A stretch of 64,000 nucleotides of DNA from Dolomedes plantarius (GCA_907164885.2 OU015495.1:99112832-99176831), one strand, 5' to 3'; shown: positions 44,001-59,149, numbered from the stretch's first letter. Notes: generated by a model not told the origin, from the letters alone. Program-made: numbers and translations.

Positions 44001-47000
44001 TTCTGAAGTTATTCAGGTATATTCAAAATAATTTAATCTGATAGAGATAATATGGTAATTTAACGATTTTCAATTATGGATGAAAGTTTATTCATTTAAT
44101 GAACACAGAAAAAAATTAAAGTCAGAAATAACAGCATTTTATTTGAAACATTTTTCATAAAATCAAAATTTTAATGCAAATAAACATTTTACAATGATTA
44201 TTCAAGTGAATAAAATATGATATTCTCTGAATATAGTTTTCATTTTTGCATTAAATGCTAGTTTAAATTTAACCGACAATAGTTTGGTTTTTATTAACTA
44301 AATTGTATATTAATATTTCTGAGGGTTTCTATAAATATATTTTTTACAGGTGGATGTAAACATGCTGTAGCTTTGCTTATGTGGCTTCATAGACGGAGTG
44401 AAGAACCAGCAGTGATGTCAGTTTCGAGTTACTGGAAGAAGTCAAAACTTTCTTGTGTAGGCAATTCAATAAAATTCATTAAAGGGAAAGATTTAGTAAA
44501 AAATAATTTGGAGCCTTTAATACAAGATGGCTCATTTCGAACAAAAGTTGTTGAAAAACGCAGACTTTTAGAGAGACAGGACACTGTTCTCACTAAATAT
44601 TATAAAATGAAAGACCGGTTCATTACCGGTATTTACCGTCGTGCTTGTGCAGCAAGATACTATACAATATTTAAAATTTGCTTTAACACACTTTGACATC
44701 TTAAAAATAAAGAAAAAACACTAGATGTCAAACTCAAACTACGCAACACAATCCAAACACCGAAGTAAACAAATTCGCTATGGAGCATTGTGATGTCACA
44801 TGTATCCGCGTAGGAAAAGTAGCGTTTTTGAGATGAAGTAAATAGCGCGCGTTTAAAAACAAATTATGTTAACTTTCAGAGTTCTAAAACTAAAAAAAAA
44901 AAGATGCTTTCGATCATATTTTTCTATTTTATTTATCATAAATGCAAAATAAAAGAACGTGCAAATTCCTCATTACTACAGAGAACATGGGCTTCTGCTA
45001 AAGAAATTACAAGGCTGAGTTTCCCTTACAATTTAAAGACGCTATATATGTATATATACACACACAGAGAAAAAGACAAAGAGAGAAAATGAGATTTTAA
45101 AAACACTCTAAGGTGTTATTGATTGAATTTTTTATTTTTGCCTCCCTTGTTAATTGTTGCCAAGGCATCATAATATTACTTGTTTCATTGAAGATTTTGG
45201 CAAACTTGAAAAATGCAAAAACACAATTACAATAAAATGTTATGGCTAATAATTTTAGATTAGAATAAAAATGATAATAATAATAAAGGAGTGTATTATC
45301 ACAGTAAAAAAGATTTTCTTGTTAACTCCCTATGTGGGGTGGGGGGTGTTCCAGGTCACATTAATCTCTTCGTAAAATTGAAAATGGAACACAGAGAGAA
45401 GGGTATATGAAAACCTTCTCAGTTTTCGAAGCACATGTGAAACATGTAATAATTGTTTTGTATTCATTTTAATGCACAAATCCAAATTTTTATTGTTTTT
45501 ATTTTTTGGACCAGTTCTACAAAATTTTGATTGTATTTTGTTTTCACTTTTTCTAATAATATGCTTAACCAGCTACTTTTGAATATCTTGCAAGACATTT
45601 AAATTATTTTGAAAACTAGTATAAGGGTAAAATACTAACTTACATTTTGTAACTCTAAATGGTTTAAAAGAAGAAAAAGATATTACAATATGAATTTTTC
45701 ATTTTACTCCTTAAAATTCTCTGGTATTTGATTAGGGGGAAAAAATATCAATGTTACTAAAAACTGTGATAGGTCTGAAAGAGTTTAAACTAACATGAAT
45801 TTAGACAAATTGTAAAGGAGATAAGAATAGATAGATAAGTAGTTTAGATAAGAGTAAATTAAAATATGTTCATCTACTGATCTTAAAGTTTTTAGTTGGG
45901 AGGAGAGTTTAATACTTTTATGTTATTAAATTCTAAAATACAGTTTAACAGCAAATGCTCTACAGTATTTATTCCATTAATAGAGATTTAAATAAAATGC
46001 ACAGCAATATTTCCTCTACTTAAAATTTAAGTTTAACACATGCATGCACGCACACACAGAAGATCCAATTCCATCGTAAAGACTGGGAAAAAAAAAAAAT
46101 ACTGCTTTGCCTATTTTGTGAAAGCTCCACACTAAAAAAACTATTTTTTCTATAAAAGAGAAAATCCCCCTAATAGTGTTACTGCAGTTTCCTAACGAAT
46201 ACACACAATGTCTAAAATCTGTAACACATTTAAAAAAATCATAAAAACTGCATGGGATAGGAGGAAATAATATCAGATTGTGTTAACCCTCTAAAAATAG
46301 ATTTTCTTCCTCAAAGTAGTTAAAATACTTCAATATATGGATCTTCAATTTCATGGAGTACATAGAATAAACATTCAATCTTATTCCTTGTATATTCTAA
46401 AAGAAATACAGATTCAGTTGCAGCCATTTGAGCAAACTAGCCACTGTGCGACCAGCATGGTCGCTTTTGGTTTTATATTTTCTTTTGCAAAACAACTCAA
46501 CTGAAAACAACATATGTAAGGAATGTTACCATTACCTGTCATCATAAATATACGTTGTTAAGGGGTAGTGGGAGCTCAGCCAAAAAATTTATAATCCTTG
46601 CTAAATTCACTATTACTATAACGCTGATTCTAAAACATCGTGATTAAAAAATGTGAAATTCCATTACTTCAGAACAGAGTTAAAGATAAGACTGAGAAAC
46701 GCAACACCAATGATTTTAAAAATTACATCCCTCTCTAAGTACAATTTTTCAAAATTAAGATAACTACACTTTAACATTAGATCAAATAAGAAATTGTTGG
46801 GGAAAAATTTTTTCCACTAAAAAAATTGAGTAAAAATTCAGCAAGTACTAAAATATAGTGTGGATTACATCATACTCTCTGTATGTACTATTGTTCACAA
46901 TTGAGATATCTCCACTTAATCATATAAAATAATAAATTGTTGGGAAAATATCTTCACTATTCATAAAACTTCTTGATATACACAGTTGAGTATTTCAGAA

Positions 47001-47497
47001 GTAGAAGATACTACAGTGACAGAATCAAAAGAACGGACTCTAGATAAACCTACCTACAATTGTCCATGACTAAACATTGGATTTGATAGGTCTGAGCATA
47101 TTTTGTCTAAAGATCAGCGGTTGTAATAAATATCGCCATTATACACACGCGGTTTTAAATTGCGGACGGCCGCTAATGTTTACATCCGGTAGTTGCAGCC
47201 GTTGCCATTCGGAGTGTAGAAATATCGTTGATTTTTGTGCCGCATACCTACGCGTTTTATATATATAGATTTCAGTTCTCTTTTATATACATATGGTGCA
47301 AAGTGTCTAGGAACTGAAAACATGTGCAACTGCAGCTAATGGATCTGTTACAGAATCTACCTCTGGATGTAAATGGACTGAAATTTAAATATTGGATAGA
47401 TATATATACATATATGGAATATTAACTATGAAAAAGACACAAAATCCTTTTGATATGAGTAAACAAATCTGTAAGCTTTGTTTCAACTCCCTCCCCC

Positions 47498-47591
<94 letters not shown>

Positions 47592-49047
47592 TGGTACCTC
47601 CCTTAACGGACACCTCTAATTAACGGACATTTTTACGAGTCCCAGTCCTTTTATATAGGACAATCCATGTTATTCACTCAGGATAGCAGACAGGTATTTT
47701 TGAAAAACTTTCAATTATTTTGGTAAACATTTCAAAATTATTCTAACAAGCAAGCTAAAAATATATGCTTATGCGTCTTTGCAACGAACACCTTATGTTT
47801 TAAGGGTGAAAAAGAGTGTGTAGTGGCGGGAAAATTTCAAAAGAGCAACTCACTATTTTGCAGTGTTGCAACATGCTGGGAGACTTTGAAACTCCATTTG
47901 TTACTGAAAAAATTAAGAAGCCTAGATGTTTCAAGAACATTGATGTACGAAAATTTAGTATTTTGTTGAAGTCAAATAAGAAAGCGTGGATGACCACTGA
48001 GATAATGAGCGATTGGTAGGTGGAGTTAGACAATAAAATGAAAAAACAAAAGGAAAAAATTATGTTCATGGACAATGCTACTTCCCATCCTGATAATTTA
48101 AAGCTCAAAACTGTTAATTTAGTTTTCTTGCCTCCTAACACCACTTCGATGCTAGAGCCACTTGATCAGAGAATTATCCGCAGCTTCAAAGTACGATACA
48201 GAAAGCTGCTTCTGAGACACGTGCTTTCAAAGATTATCTCCTGCTAATCCAGAGAAGAGTTGGTAAAATCTGTATCTGTTTTGGGTTTCCTGATCTACGT
48301 CAGCCCTTCAAAAAGTGGAACCTGGGTGCATTCTAAAATTTTTTATGAAGGCGGGAATTTTGAATACAAGCGAAGTGGCAATTGACAGTACTACTGAAAA
48401 AAGTGAAAAAGAACTTGCAGATCTAGCAGCCAATTTGAATTCAAATGTCAGCATTGAAGAGTATGTCAAGATCGACAACGGTTTAGCCATTGAGGAAGAA
48501 AACCTGCATGTTTCCAATTTCATTCATAGGGACACCACTGAAATACTGGCCCTTTCTGAGGATGAAGATGAGGAATCGCCAATGGAAGACTGCAAAATCA
48601 AAGTTTATTCGGAAGCACTGAAATACAGCGAACAATTGAAACAGTTCTTTCTGAACAATGAAGATTCGGAGGGACTAGCAAAGCTAAATCTTATGAAGAT
48701 TCACCTTGAAAAACATATTTGCTGTGTAAGAAAGAGAAATCAAATTTTGTTAACCGATATTTTCAGTAGTAATTAAAATAATTTAGCTCCTATACATTGT
48801 ATTTTGGAATTATCTAATGCAAAATAAAAGGATTAACCCAAAATTAAAAGGTAAAGTAGTAAATAGTTATAATTTTATACCTAATTAATTTTTCCTTTCT
48901 AATTAAAATTGCATCCGTAATTTTCAATCAAATGTCAAACAGAAGTGCAAAAACTTTTTATAAAAAGGTTGTCCTCCTCAATAGCAGACACCTCCTAATA
49001 ACGGACAAAACTTTTGGTCCCGTGACCGTCCGCTTTTCGGAGGTACC

Positions 49048-49123
<76 letters not shown>

Positions 49124-51041
49124 GAGAGAGGGGAGGATTTTAAATATTTCAGTGACTTTAAGGGCATTCTGAACTTTTTGGCTCTCCCTTAGTCTTTTCA
49201 CTTTTAGCAGTAAATATTTAACAATTCTATGAACAAAAAATAAATAAATAAAATTGCCTTTATGAAGATTTTAACATTTTGTCACATAATAAAGAGGGTT
49301 CACAAGAGTTAAAAACTCAAATAAATCACTACTTTTGTACAATAGAAGTTTGAGCTTAAAATAGTAGGGTATAATTTTAATTAAAAACATTAAATACAAT
49401 GGCAAACTAAATATATAAACCAATTACATGCAGACTTACCTCTAAGCCTATACGTAACCACAGGGTATTATAGGATAGCAGCATTTCTAAGATAGTTTTC
49501 TTTATACCTGGGAATAATAAATGTAGATTTTAGAGAAAAAGTACTTTGCTCCAAATAATATACAATCATTCTCTGTCATGAAATCACCTAATCTGATCCA
49601 AGTATTCTAGTAATGAATTCTATTTTCAACGTACAAATATATATGTTTACATAACATATAACTGCACACACATAAATACTCAAATATTTATGTGTTCAAT
49701 TTTCAACACACAAATATATAATATTTGTGTAAAGGTAAATTTTATTTTACTATGTCTTTAGCTGACCAAGATCCGCATGAATGGCATGATCTTTTCTAAC
49801 ATTTAATCATTTTAAGTCAACTTCCTTCTCAATTTTTTTAATTACTATAACCACTTCAGACTGATATAAGCTGAAAGGCTATTACAAAAATTTCATATTT
49901 TACCCTCCTTATTGTAAATAGAACCCACTTCTTTAGAATCAGCAGGTGTTCAGATTTCTTTTTTCCTTCTCTGAACTATTCTGCTTTTCTTGTATGTATT
50001 GACTCACTAGGCAATGCGACTGTCTACTCATTTATTAAAGAGACATATGCATCAGCAGAAATGTTACTGCTAACTCATTTATCCTCGCAACTTTAGTCAG
50101 CTTTAAAGAACTGATGTTTGACAAAGAACCCAAATATATCACATAGATCAGAAATTTTGCAGTTTTTCATGTCAAAAGTTACAATAGTAATAATTAAAAA
50201 TATGAAAAAAGTTATAACAATTAAAAGTTAAGGATATACGATGCATATCTTGCTGAAGAAAAATTAAACCGATATAACAAAAATACAAAATCTGAAACTG
50301 ATTTACCACAGTGAAATTTTAAAAATGTAGCATGTTACTTCAGAAATTTAGGAAATCTATGCATGCGCATTTGGTATTTCAATGCGTAAATATGAGGGGA
50401 AACCACATACTATCAGTATTTTCTAAAAAGTTCTAGAACTCCTAAGATAAAGTAACTTGACCCCTAAAGGTGCATGTCAGAGGTTGGGATCTTTCTTATG
50501 TATAAAGCTTGGAGTAAAGGTGAAAAATTTTTTGTACATGTACTTTTATAATTAAAATGTACTATTATGGTTTGTGGGGGTGTTGGCTAGGCAAATAATT
50601 AAAACACAAATATCTAGTTAATTTCTTTTAACATGCCGCTTGGCCAGTGATTGTATAGAATTAAAACAACACAATATTTACTACACACAGGGTTAGAGGC
50701 AAAAACTAAATTTATTTTATATTTCACAAATTTAACATATCAATACATTAGCTCCCTGACACATACAAAAGGAAGGGAGTAACCCTTAAAGCATTCTTTC
50801 ATTTACAACTCCATATCTATAACATACAGGCTCCCTGGTACTTAAATCAAAAGGGAGTTACTCGTAACTAAATGCACTACACAGAATAACTAAACACATT
50901 AGGTGATTGACGAAAGCCCCCCCCCCAAAAAAAAAAAAAAACTTTTAATTATGGAGCTCCTCTTAGCTATTACTTTTATTTAATTAAACCAACATAAAAA
51001 TAAAAAAATTTTTAAAAACTTACCTTGCCATCTAAGGCTAC

Positions 51042-51109
<68 letters not shown>

Positions 51110-54100
51110 CAAAGACATGATAGAAAAAGGGGTGGACATGTCTAGGGATCACGGGAGTAGCACATAGATCATCTTCATCTCCTCAAGACATCTCCATCTC
51201 ATCCAGGGAAACAGCAAGGGATTCATCATAGCGGCATAGAGAGCGACGGAAAGAGGCGGTGAAACTGCGTCTCGTTCTCACGGCTGCTAGCATTCAACTA
51301 CCCGACTCGGAAAATCCCTCTCCCCCAAGGAGAGAACACCGCTTCACACCATCAGGAGCTGTGTGCTTCCGCCGTGTCGCACCCAGAGAGAAATAGTCCG
51401 GGGGCACTCCTCGCATCTCAGTCTTGTAATTGATTAAAATTTCTGGAAAAGTTATTCGGAGGTTTCCTCGTCTCTCGTTTGAAATTTTTTTTACTGCTGG
51501 CCGCAACAAAACAAGAGTCTTTTTGGTGGAGAAAACTTTTCGCCTCTCTCGCCACAACTTTTGGTGTTAATGTAGCACTCCGCCAGCCCTTCTATCCCAG
51601 GTGGATGTCTGGCAAATCGATCAAGAAATTCCTGTGTGCTCTTCGAATTCAGCTTGGATACAGCTGCAGTTTCCCGCATGAAAATGGCTAACAAGAAGGG
51701 ATTGGGTTACATAGGCTAGAACTAAGGGGAGAGAAAGATATTCAAGGGGAAATACACAATCCCTGTTGCTATGCATGGTAAAATTTTAGACTACCAAAAC
51801 CTAACAGTATTTCACCAACCAAAATCATTTCGCCACCACCTTACAAAGATTTTAACACCTATCAAGGGATTAATTACTTATTTTTATACACACTCTTTTT
51901 ATAACTGTAGATTAATTACTTTTTTTTTTTACACACTCTTTTTATAACTGTAATTATTTACAACACTACTGAATTAAATAAAGGTTAATAGTGAAGTTAT
52001 ATTAGATTCTTTAATCTTAAAAAATTGGAGCATGATACCACATATATTTCATATAAGGATTCCTTGGCACCCATCAATTTAAAAAGTCAGTACAATCTCT
52101 GATTTAGTGATAAATATACATGACATAGAAAAAGCAACAAACTCTGCAGTAATAATATAAGAGAAACCACTTCCTATATACATAAACCTTATACCCAAAT
52201 GTAAAATAAAATATATCTTTAGCTTACCAAGATCCGCATGAATGGCACGATCTTTTCTAACATTTAATCTTTTTAAGTCAACTTCCTTCTCAATTTTTGT
52301 AATTACTACAACCACTTCTTCAGACTGATATAAGCTGAAAGATGATTTTCGCAAAGAATTTAAATTTCTAGTTGCAGTATAAGCCTTTAGTGATAACTCC
52401 TCTTTGGTTGGAGCAGGTACTGATGAAGTATCCTTGATGCTCTCAATCCATAATTTAGCAGAGTCAACTGAAAATATAACATCAACATTTTCAAACTGAA
52501 AAAATACATTTTGTTTTAAAACTAAAATTATTTGGAATTAATAGAAAATTAAGATAGTTTCCAATAAACTTATAAAACATAATAGAAATTTTTTTGATTA
52601 ATGAATGTGATTCTTAATTCTTTCACACTTATATAAATCCATGTATATGTACAAACCTTTCACATTTTCAGATCCAAAATCATCATTAGGGGTTAAAATA
52701 AAATTTAACCATGCAGTGAATGCTGCTTCCTGTTTCTCAATCCAGTGCTCATCATAATAAACATTCATGGATGCAAATGGATTTCTGTGATAAACTACAG
52801 ATTCTAAAAGAAATAAAGAAAATACATTAAAAAAAAATTTAGTTTATGAAAAGTAGACAATGGATATTACAGAGTTAACAATGTAAATGACAATAGAATC
52901 TCAAATTCTGCAAATAGCTCAAGCCAGATTTAAATATAGCAAATGCTTGGTACACTTAAAATAACGTTATCAGTACATTAATTTATGCTCAGAAGAATAG
53001 TAAGATGATTTTATTCTTTATTTGCTTTCTTTCTGTTAACATATAAAAAGAGAAAATCTAAAGTTATATGTATATATATATAATCTTGAGAATTTCAACA
53101 TTACGTTGACAATATATGCCTGGTAAAATATGACAGAGAAAATAATTGGTAGGAATAATAACGAGACAACTTTTATGAAGTAGGATTTTTTCAATAACCT
53201 TGTTTTCTAAAAATGTGTATTGCTATGAATATTGATCTTAGTTTTCAAAATTTGATGGCTGACAGTTGTGATACCTAAGCATATATGCACTTATATAACA
53301 TTGCTTTAGGAATAGCCAAAGAGGAATTCAAATTTGTCTTATTTATGTATGGCAAACTTACTTCCAGAACAGTATCTAAGTTATTTAACACTTTGAGGTC
53401 AAGCCCAAGTGTCACTTGGGATCCCGTTTTCTTTGAACTAAGCTAAGCCCGAGAGTCTCTCGGGGTCCACTTTTAACTGCCTGAACTACAAAATTGCCAA
53501 TTATATACGTTCACCGTCTGTTCAGATATTATCTATGAACCTTCTACTCTTAAAAAAGGGCAGCACCTAACAGATGTAAATTTATGAAACGATCTAAAAT
53601 CAAAATTCAAATGAGTTATTTTGAATGTTTGGTTGCTATATTTGTTGTGTTTAATTATGTCTCAGAAACGATTTTTAGATTTATCTAATGCAGATGTTTT
53701 GGCAGCAGTAAGAGATATACTAGCATGTGATTCTTTGTCAGAGCTATATGAATCAGAATTAGATGGTGAAAAAATACAGCTGAACAAATAAATAAAAGAA
53801 ACCGCAATGCAATTGGTTGAAAAAGGTAGAAAAGTAATGAAGGAATGCCAACACACAACAATAGTTGACAGACATTTTTCGAGACATTTCCCAAAACCAA
53901 TACCACCAACAGAAAAAAAAAGAGAAACCTACAAAAATTTGTAAGGTTTGCAGCAACAAATCAAAGGCAGAAATGGTAAAAAGATTCAGGAAAGAAACTT
54001 GAACTTACCGTGAATCTTGTGGTCTTGCTCTTTGTGCAAATCCATGCTTTGAAATGTATCACATCAAAGCATATTTTATTACATGATGCTATTACCAATA

Positions 54101-55319
54101 AAAGCTATTTTTAGATCTTTTTAAACCATTTGGGTAAGTTTTTATTCAATTTTATTTAAAATTTTATGTTAAAAAATGTTTCCTCATGTGGAACTTTTTT
54201 TTTACTTTAAAACTTGCTTTTTAAAATAATTTCTCATTAAATATTACTTCTAAGTAAATTTAAATAGTTTCTACATTATGAATAAAATCAGTTTAAAATT
54301 TCTAATAAAAAATTTGTTAAGATTATATCTTTAAAGTATTTAAAAAAAAAATAATAATGAAAAGTACCAAAACCCTCAGTCCAGAGAGAGACATATGGCC
54401 GAAATAGCTCAGACCTGAAAGTGTTAGTTATACTAAAAGACATAAGTTTTGATGCATATACTGCTACATGAAACGAATAAAATTAAATTCTAGACAATTT
54501 TGATGTGATGTCATTAACATAAATTAAAGTATTTTAAAGGATCTGGAAAGCAAATTAAAACTGACTTGTATAGGAGCATGGAAACCAATTGTGTACTTCA
54601 GAAAATTAAGCTGAAGGCATACAGAAGTCAAGACATATGTACATATTTATTTAAATATACCTGTCATTCCTGGTATGTTTAAACAAAGCTTTCTTGGTAC
54701 AAATCTCTGTGGTTTTCCCTTGTTTTTAATACCAGAAGATTTAGATGCAACAGATAAACCTAATGAATAAAATAAAATATAAATATATAACAAAGATATA
54801 TGCATAGGAAAAAAAGCAAAAAGATTAGATGATTCTCATTATCTTTGACAAGATTCAGAATCCAAATATTTAAGCTATATGAATGATTAAACTTCTTGCT
54901 TAAGACAAAAACATTTTAGTGATAAACTATTCATGAAAAACATTTAATGGTAAATTTCCCTTCAACAGACTATAATTATAGCTAAAACTCTTAAATAGAT
55001 AAGGATCTCTAGATAAGGGTGCCCTGCACACAAATTTAGTAGGTAATAATAATTTCAGGGTTAAACTGAATAAACATTTAAATTGTTCAAATATAAAGCA
55101 AGGGGTACATAGGAAGTAAAAAGGTGTAGGAGATACCTAATCAAAGCCAAAACTTACCCTAAAGTGGCTACAAGATTTTAAATCCTGTTATATTTTTTAT
55201 TTATAATTTCAGAACAATTTCATTTCCCTTATTTCACAGTAAAAAGCTGTCTTATTTTTGTCAGATATACCATGATCATAATAACACAAATATCATTGCT
55301 TGGATCAAAGTATACAATT

Positions 55320-55360
<41 letters not shown>

Positions 55361-58300
55361 CTAACACAATAACACTAGAGAAAATGTTTTTATAGCCTAA
55401 CAAAAACAAGAACAATCAAACCTGGAAATACAAAATTAGAAAAAAGGAAACAGAACTAATTTCTTTTAAGGAATCTTACTTTTTACAGCTGACTCTTTAT
55501 TAGTTGAAAAAGATCTGGATTTCATGACTTTTGCTTTAAAAGGAGACAACTTTTGTGGTTTTTTTAAAGAATGCTTGGTTAAAACATTAAATGTAGAATG
55601 TTTCCCAGACTTTTTTACAAAATCTGATGAAATACTTGGAGTATCATTAGGAATTTCAATTAATATTGCCTTCTTGGTCTCTTTGAGAATGTTTCCTTGG
55701 AGATTATTGTGCTCAACTGAACCTTCAACATTTTGAAATTGTTTGCATTTTTTGTCATTTCCACTATATTGTTCACATGAAAGTATTCTAGAATTTTCAA
55801 ATGACTCATTAAAAGATATAACATTGAAATCTTGGGCAATAGCCCAATTCTCACCAGATTCTTTGAAATCTGGTAGATCGAAACAACCAAATTCACCACT
55901 GCCTGAAACTGCATCAGAAGTAATCTTTTCATTTGAAGCAACCGATGATTCAAGAGAAATGAATGGATTTTGCTTGTTAAGTGATCTATTATTTTTATTT
56001 TTTTGACTAATATATCCAACTGGTTCAACACTTTTTACGGAATGTGGTGTGAATCCAAAATAAAAATGTTTACTATCCACATCATAAGTTTTCACAGAGT
56101 CCTTTATGGATGTAGTATCAAAAGATGGAAAGTTAGCACTTGCATCTATGTCAGTGAAACAGTCTTTCAAATCAACACAAAAATCTTTCTCGGTATTCAA
56201 TTTAATATTTTCCAAACTGTCATTTAAATTATCTTCATTATGAATTCCAACTACAGATAGATTAGGTATTTCTGTTTTATAAGAATTTTGATGACGGAAT
56301 GGTTTCTTACCAAAATTCATTTCTGACTGATTTCTTTTCCTTTCACTTTCCAGTCTTTCATTACCAAATGATTCAACAGGACGAAAAGGTAAAACTTCTG
56401 ATTCTCTGCCCTTTAAAAGCATTGAATTAATAGTATATGTTTGCCTTCGAATGGGCGAATCGGGAAATTCAATACCAGTATTCAAACAAAAAGAAGCCCG
56501 GGGTTCAAAAATAGAAGGGAATTTAAAACTTGAGTTTTCAGGCATGTGTATATATGACAAATCTTTTGAGTTCAAAAAGTCTAAATTTTCTTTCTTCTCT
56601 TCATAGATTTTTAAATCTGTAGAACAGGGTACAGTTTTCTCAATATTGGATTTCATACTAGTTTTAGGTGAATTTTTCTTCTTAGAAGTCTTACTTTTAA
56701 AAGTAGAAATTCTCTGAGGTGCCTGTAAAAAAGATGCATTAATGTTTAGAACATTGATATTAAGAATATATATATATTTGGATAAAGAACATTATAAAAT
56801 TGTAAAAGCATAGTTTAAAGATAAAAATTAAGAGGAAATTTAGTTTATGGACTAAAATCTCCACGGTGAAACATGACACAAGGAAAGTTTAAAGCTACAT
56901 AATTGCTCTCAAGTGCAAACGAACAAGAGCACATAGCTCTTATTTTAGTGAAAACCTTTGATATATAGATATTAACTCTAAAACTGAAAAATAATAATTC
57001 ATAAGTAATTTTGTATATCTATTCAGTTAAAAATTAATATTTATTTTAATGAGATAATGAATAGATAATTGTGAATTCTGCCCTTAGACTTACGTTCCAT
57101 CAATAAATATACAAAATAATTATGAAAATTGTGAGTAACAGAGTGGAGTAATTGTTAAAATTAACTAGTATGTGACAAGACCACAGGCATTAAATACTAT
57201 TAAAACAAAACAAGCACACATAATAAAAATCGTTATCTAAATATTCATCTTTTAGACAATTGATTATAATCCATCTCCTTGTGGTTCACCTTTAACCCTT
57301 AGGTCATTGAGGTTTCACCTTTCAGTTCTTCCACCAGAATTTTTTTTTTTTTTTGAAAGCGCGCTTTGAAGGAACGTTTGAAAACACAAATTCAATATAG
57401 TTAAGTTATTTAAATCAAAATAAATGGAACATAATTCTATTAAAAATACATAAATATGATTTACATAACGTACAGATTATTTTATTTTGATATTTCTTAC
57501 AGTATGACATATTTTAAAACAAGGTGATATGCATAAACCCACTTTACAGTCTTTATACATTAATCTTGTTTCTTTACATACTTTTGCTTTTTCTACTAAC
57601 TGATTTCCTGCTGCATACGGCTCATCTTCTCCTTGGTCTTTTATGATTTTCAGTTGCAAGTATGTACTCTGCAAAATGTATTTCTGTGAGTCTAATAGGA
57701 TCATCTTGTTTAGAGGGGCATCCACCCAAATTCAAAATCCCAAAACTACCACCCTTTTATACTGTATGTATTCTCAAAATAATCACCTAAAAATCTACTT
57801 ATTGGGAGGAATTGTATTTGAATGCCATTTAGTGCTGTCATCTATTGATAAAAGAAGCAATCACTTTAGAACGTGGAAAATGCATTTGTAATGTTCAAAA
57901 CATTGAAAAATCCATATAGACATGTCCGCAACATTGGGGGAGACTCAGATGGACGTACTGAGCACGTTCATAATGGTCTAAGGCAGGGGTGGGCATTAAG
58001 TCGATTGCGATCGACCGGTGGACCACCAAGACGTTTTGGGGTGACCACCTTTACTAAGACCTAAGCCACGCATACTAAAAGAAACATATTTGTGGAACAC
58101 CTACGTGATTTGCTTTAAATGCGGTTTTAAAAGAGTAAGTTTTATTTCTTGTAGTTATGTAGGTAAGTACATATTCCATATTTGTTATTAGATTATAATA
58201 AATATTGTAGACCGTCTTTTTTTAAAGCTCACCACACCTACGTCACTGGGTGGACCGCAGCACCTTGACAAAATTAGAAGTAGCCCATACCCTGAAAAAG

Positions 58301-58914
58301 TCTGCCAACCCCTGGTCTAAGGGTTAATAGATTTTGACAGCAAACTATCTACAGTAAAAATTATACACTCTAGCAAGATGCCAGATGGGTGAATACTCTC
58401 TCTCAGTTAGTGTTTTATTGCTTCTTATTTCAGATTTCTTAGCCACCAGAAACTATATATTGATATTTTGAAATTTGTACTTTAAATATCCCGGATTGGC
58501 AGTTCCTTTAAATTAAGAAAATAAGCGTACATTAAGATTTATCCTTTTATTTAAACACATTTTAAATTATATGTTTTCTTTGTCTCTTTAACTATATATA
58601 TATTAATTTATTTAAGCGGTGTAAAAAAATTCGTTAAAAAACCAAGTAATCAAGTTAAATTTCATATAAGCATTTAACTAAGTCTCTTAAAACTCAAATA
58701 CATAAATGTAAAATAAAACCAAGTATAACTATGTCATACCCATAACTAACACACATAAAAAATCATTCTAATGTTTATGGATTTTTTACAAACTGTTGAG
58801 ATTAATTTTACAACATAATTTTGCTGATGCTTTTAATACAAATATTTTTCTCCTAAGAGGGATAAAAGTAACGTATATTTTTTTCATGTACACTAGAAAA
58901 TTTATAATACACAC

Positions 58915-58967
<53 letters not shown>

Positions 58968-59149
58968 CACACACACAGACAGTGGAATCTCGATCGATCG
59001 TTTTCAGATCTATCGTTTTTCCGTATGTACCGTTCCTTTTATTCAGTCCCAACGATCATATTGCTTTGTTATGTTTCCGCATCTATCGTTTTCCCACATT
59101 TATCATTCATTTCAATCGGTCCCTTGAAAATCGATAGATCGAGATTCCA

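Larger units (their letters stand above)
41587..44812 (+). mobile_element. Possible DNA transposon bounded by diverged inverted repeats
   Basis: The 47-base left segment 41587..41633 and the reverse complement of 44765..44812 align over their whole length with one gap. Shared blocks are TACG, TGAC.TCAC.ATGC.CCAT and TTTAC. They bracket a three-exon SWIM-type gene. Protein relatives I recall are joined to YqaJ-type nuclease domains, some in ISL2EU-like transposons. No flanking duplication was identified, so the mobile status is a hypothesis. Confidence 0.45.

Noticed and set aside
47392..47619. Open frames of repeating Tyr-Ile around 47.5, 49.1, 59.0 and 63.0 kb
   Set aside because: They are translations of (TA)n and (TG)n microsatellites.
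55524..56227. Several plus- and minus-strand open frames over 55.5-56.2 kb
   Set aside because: Shadows of the 1.2-kb ASPM exon in other frames.
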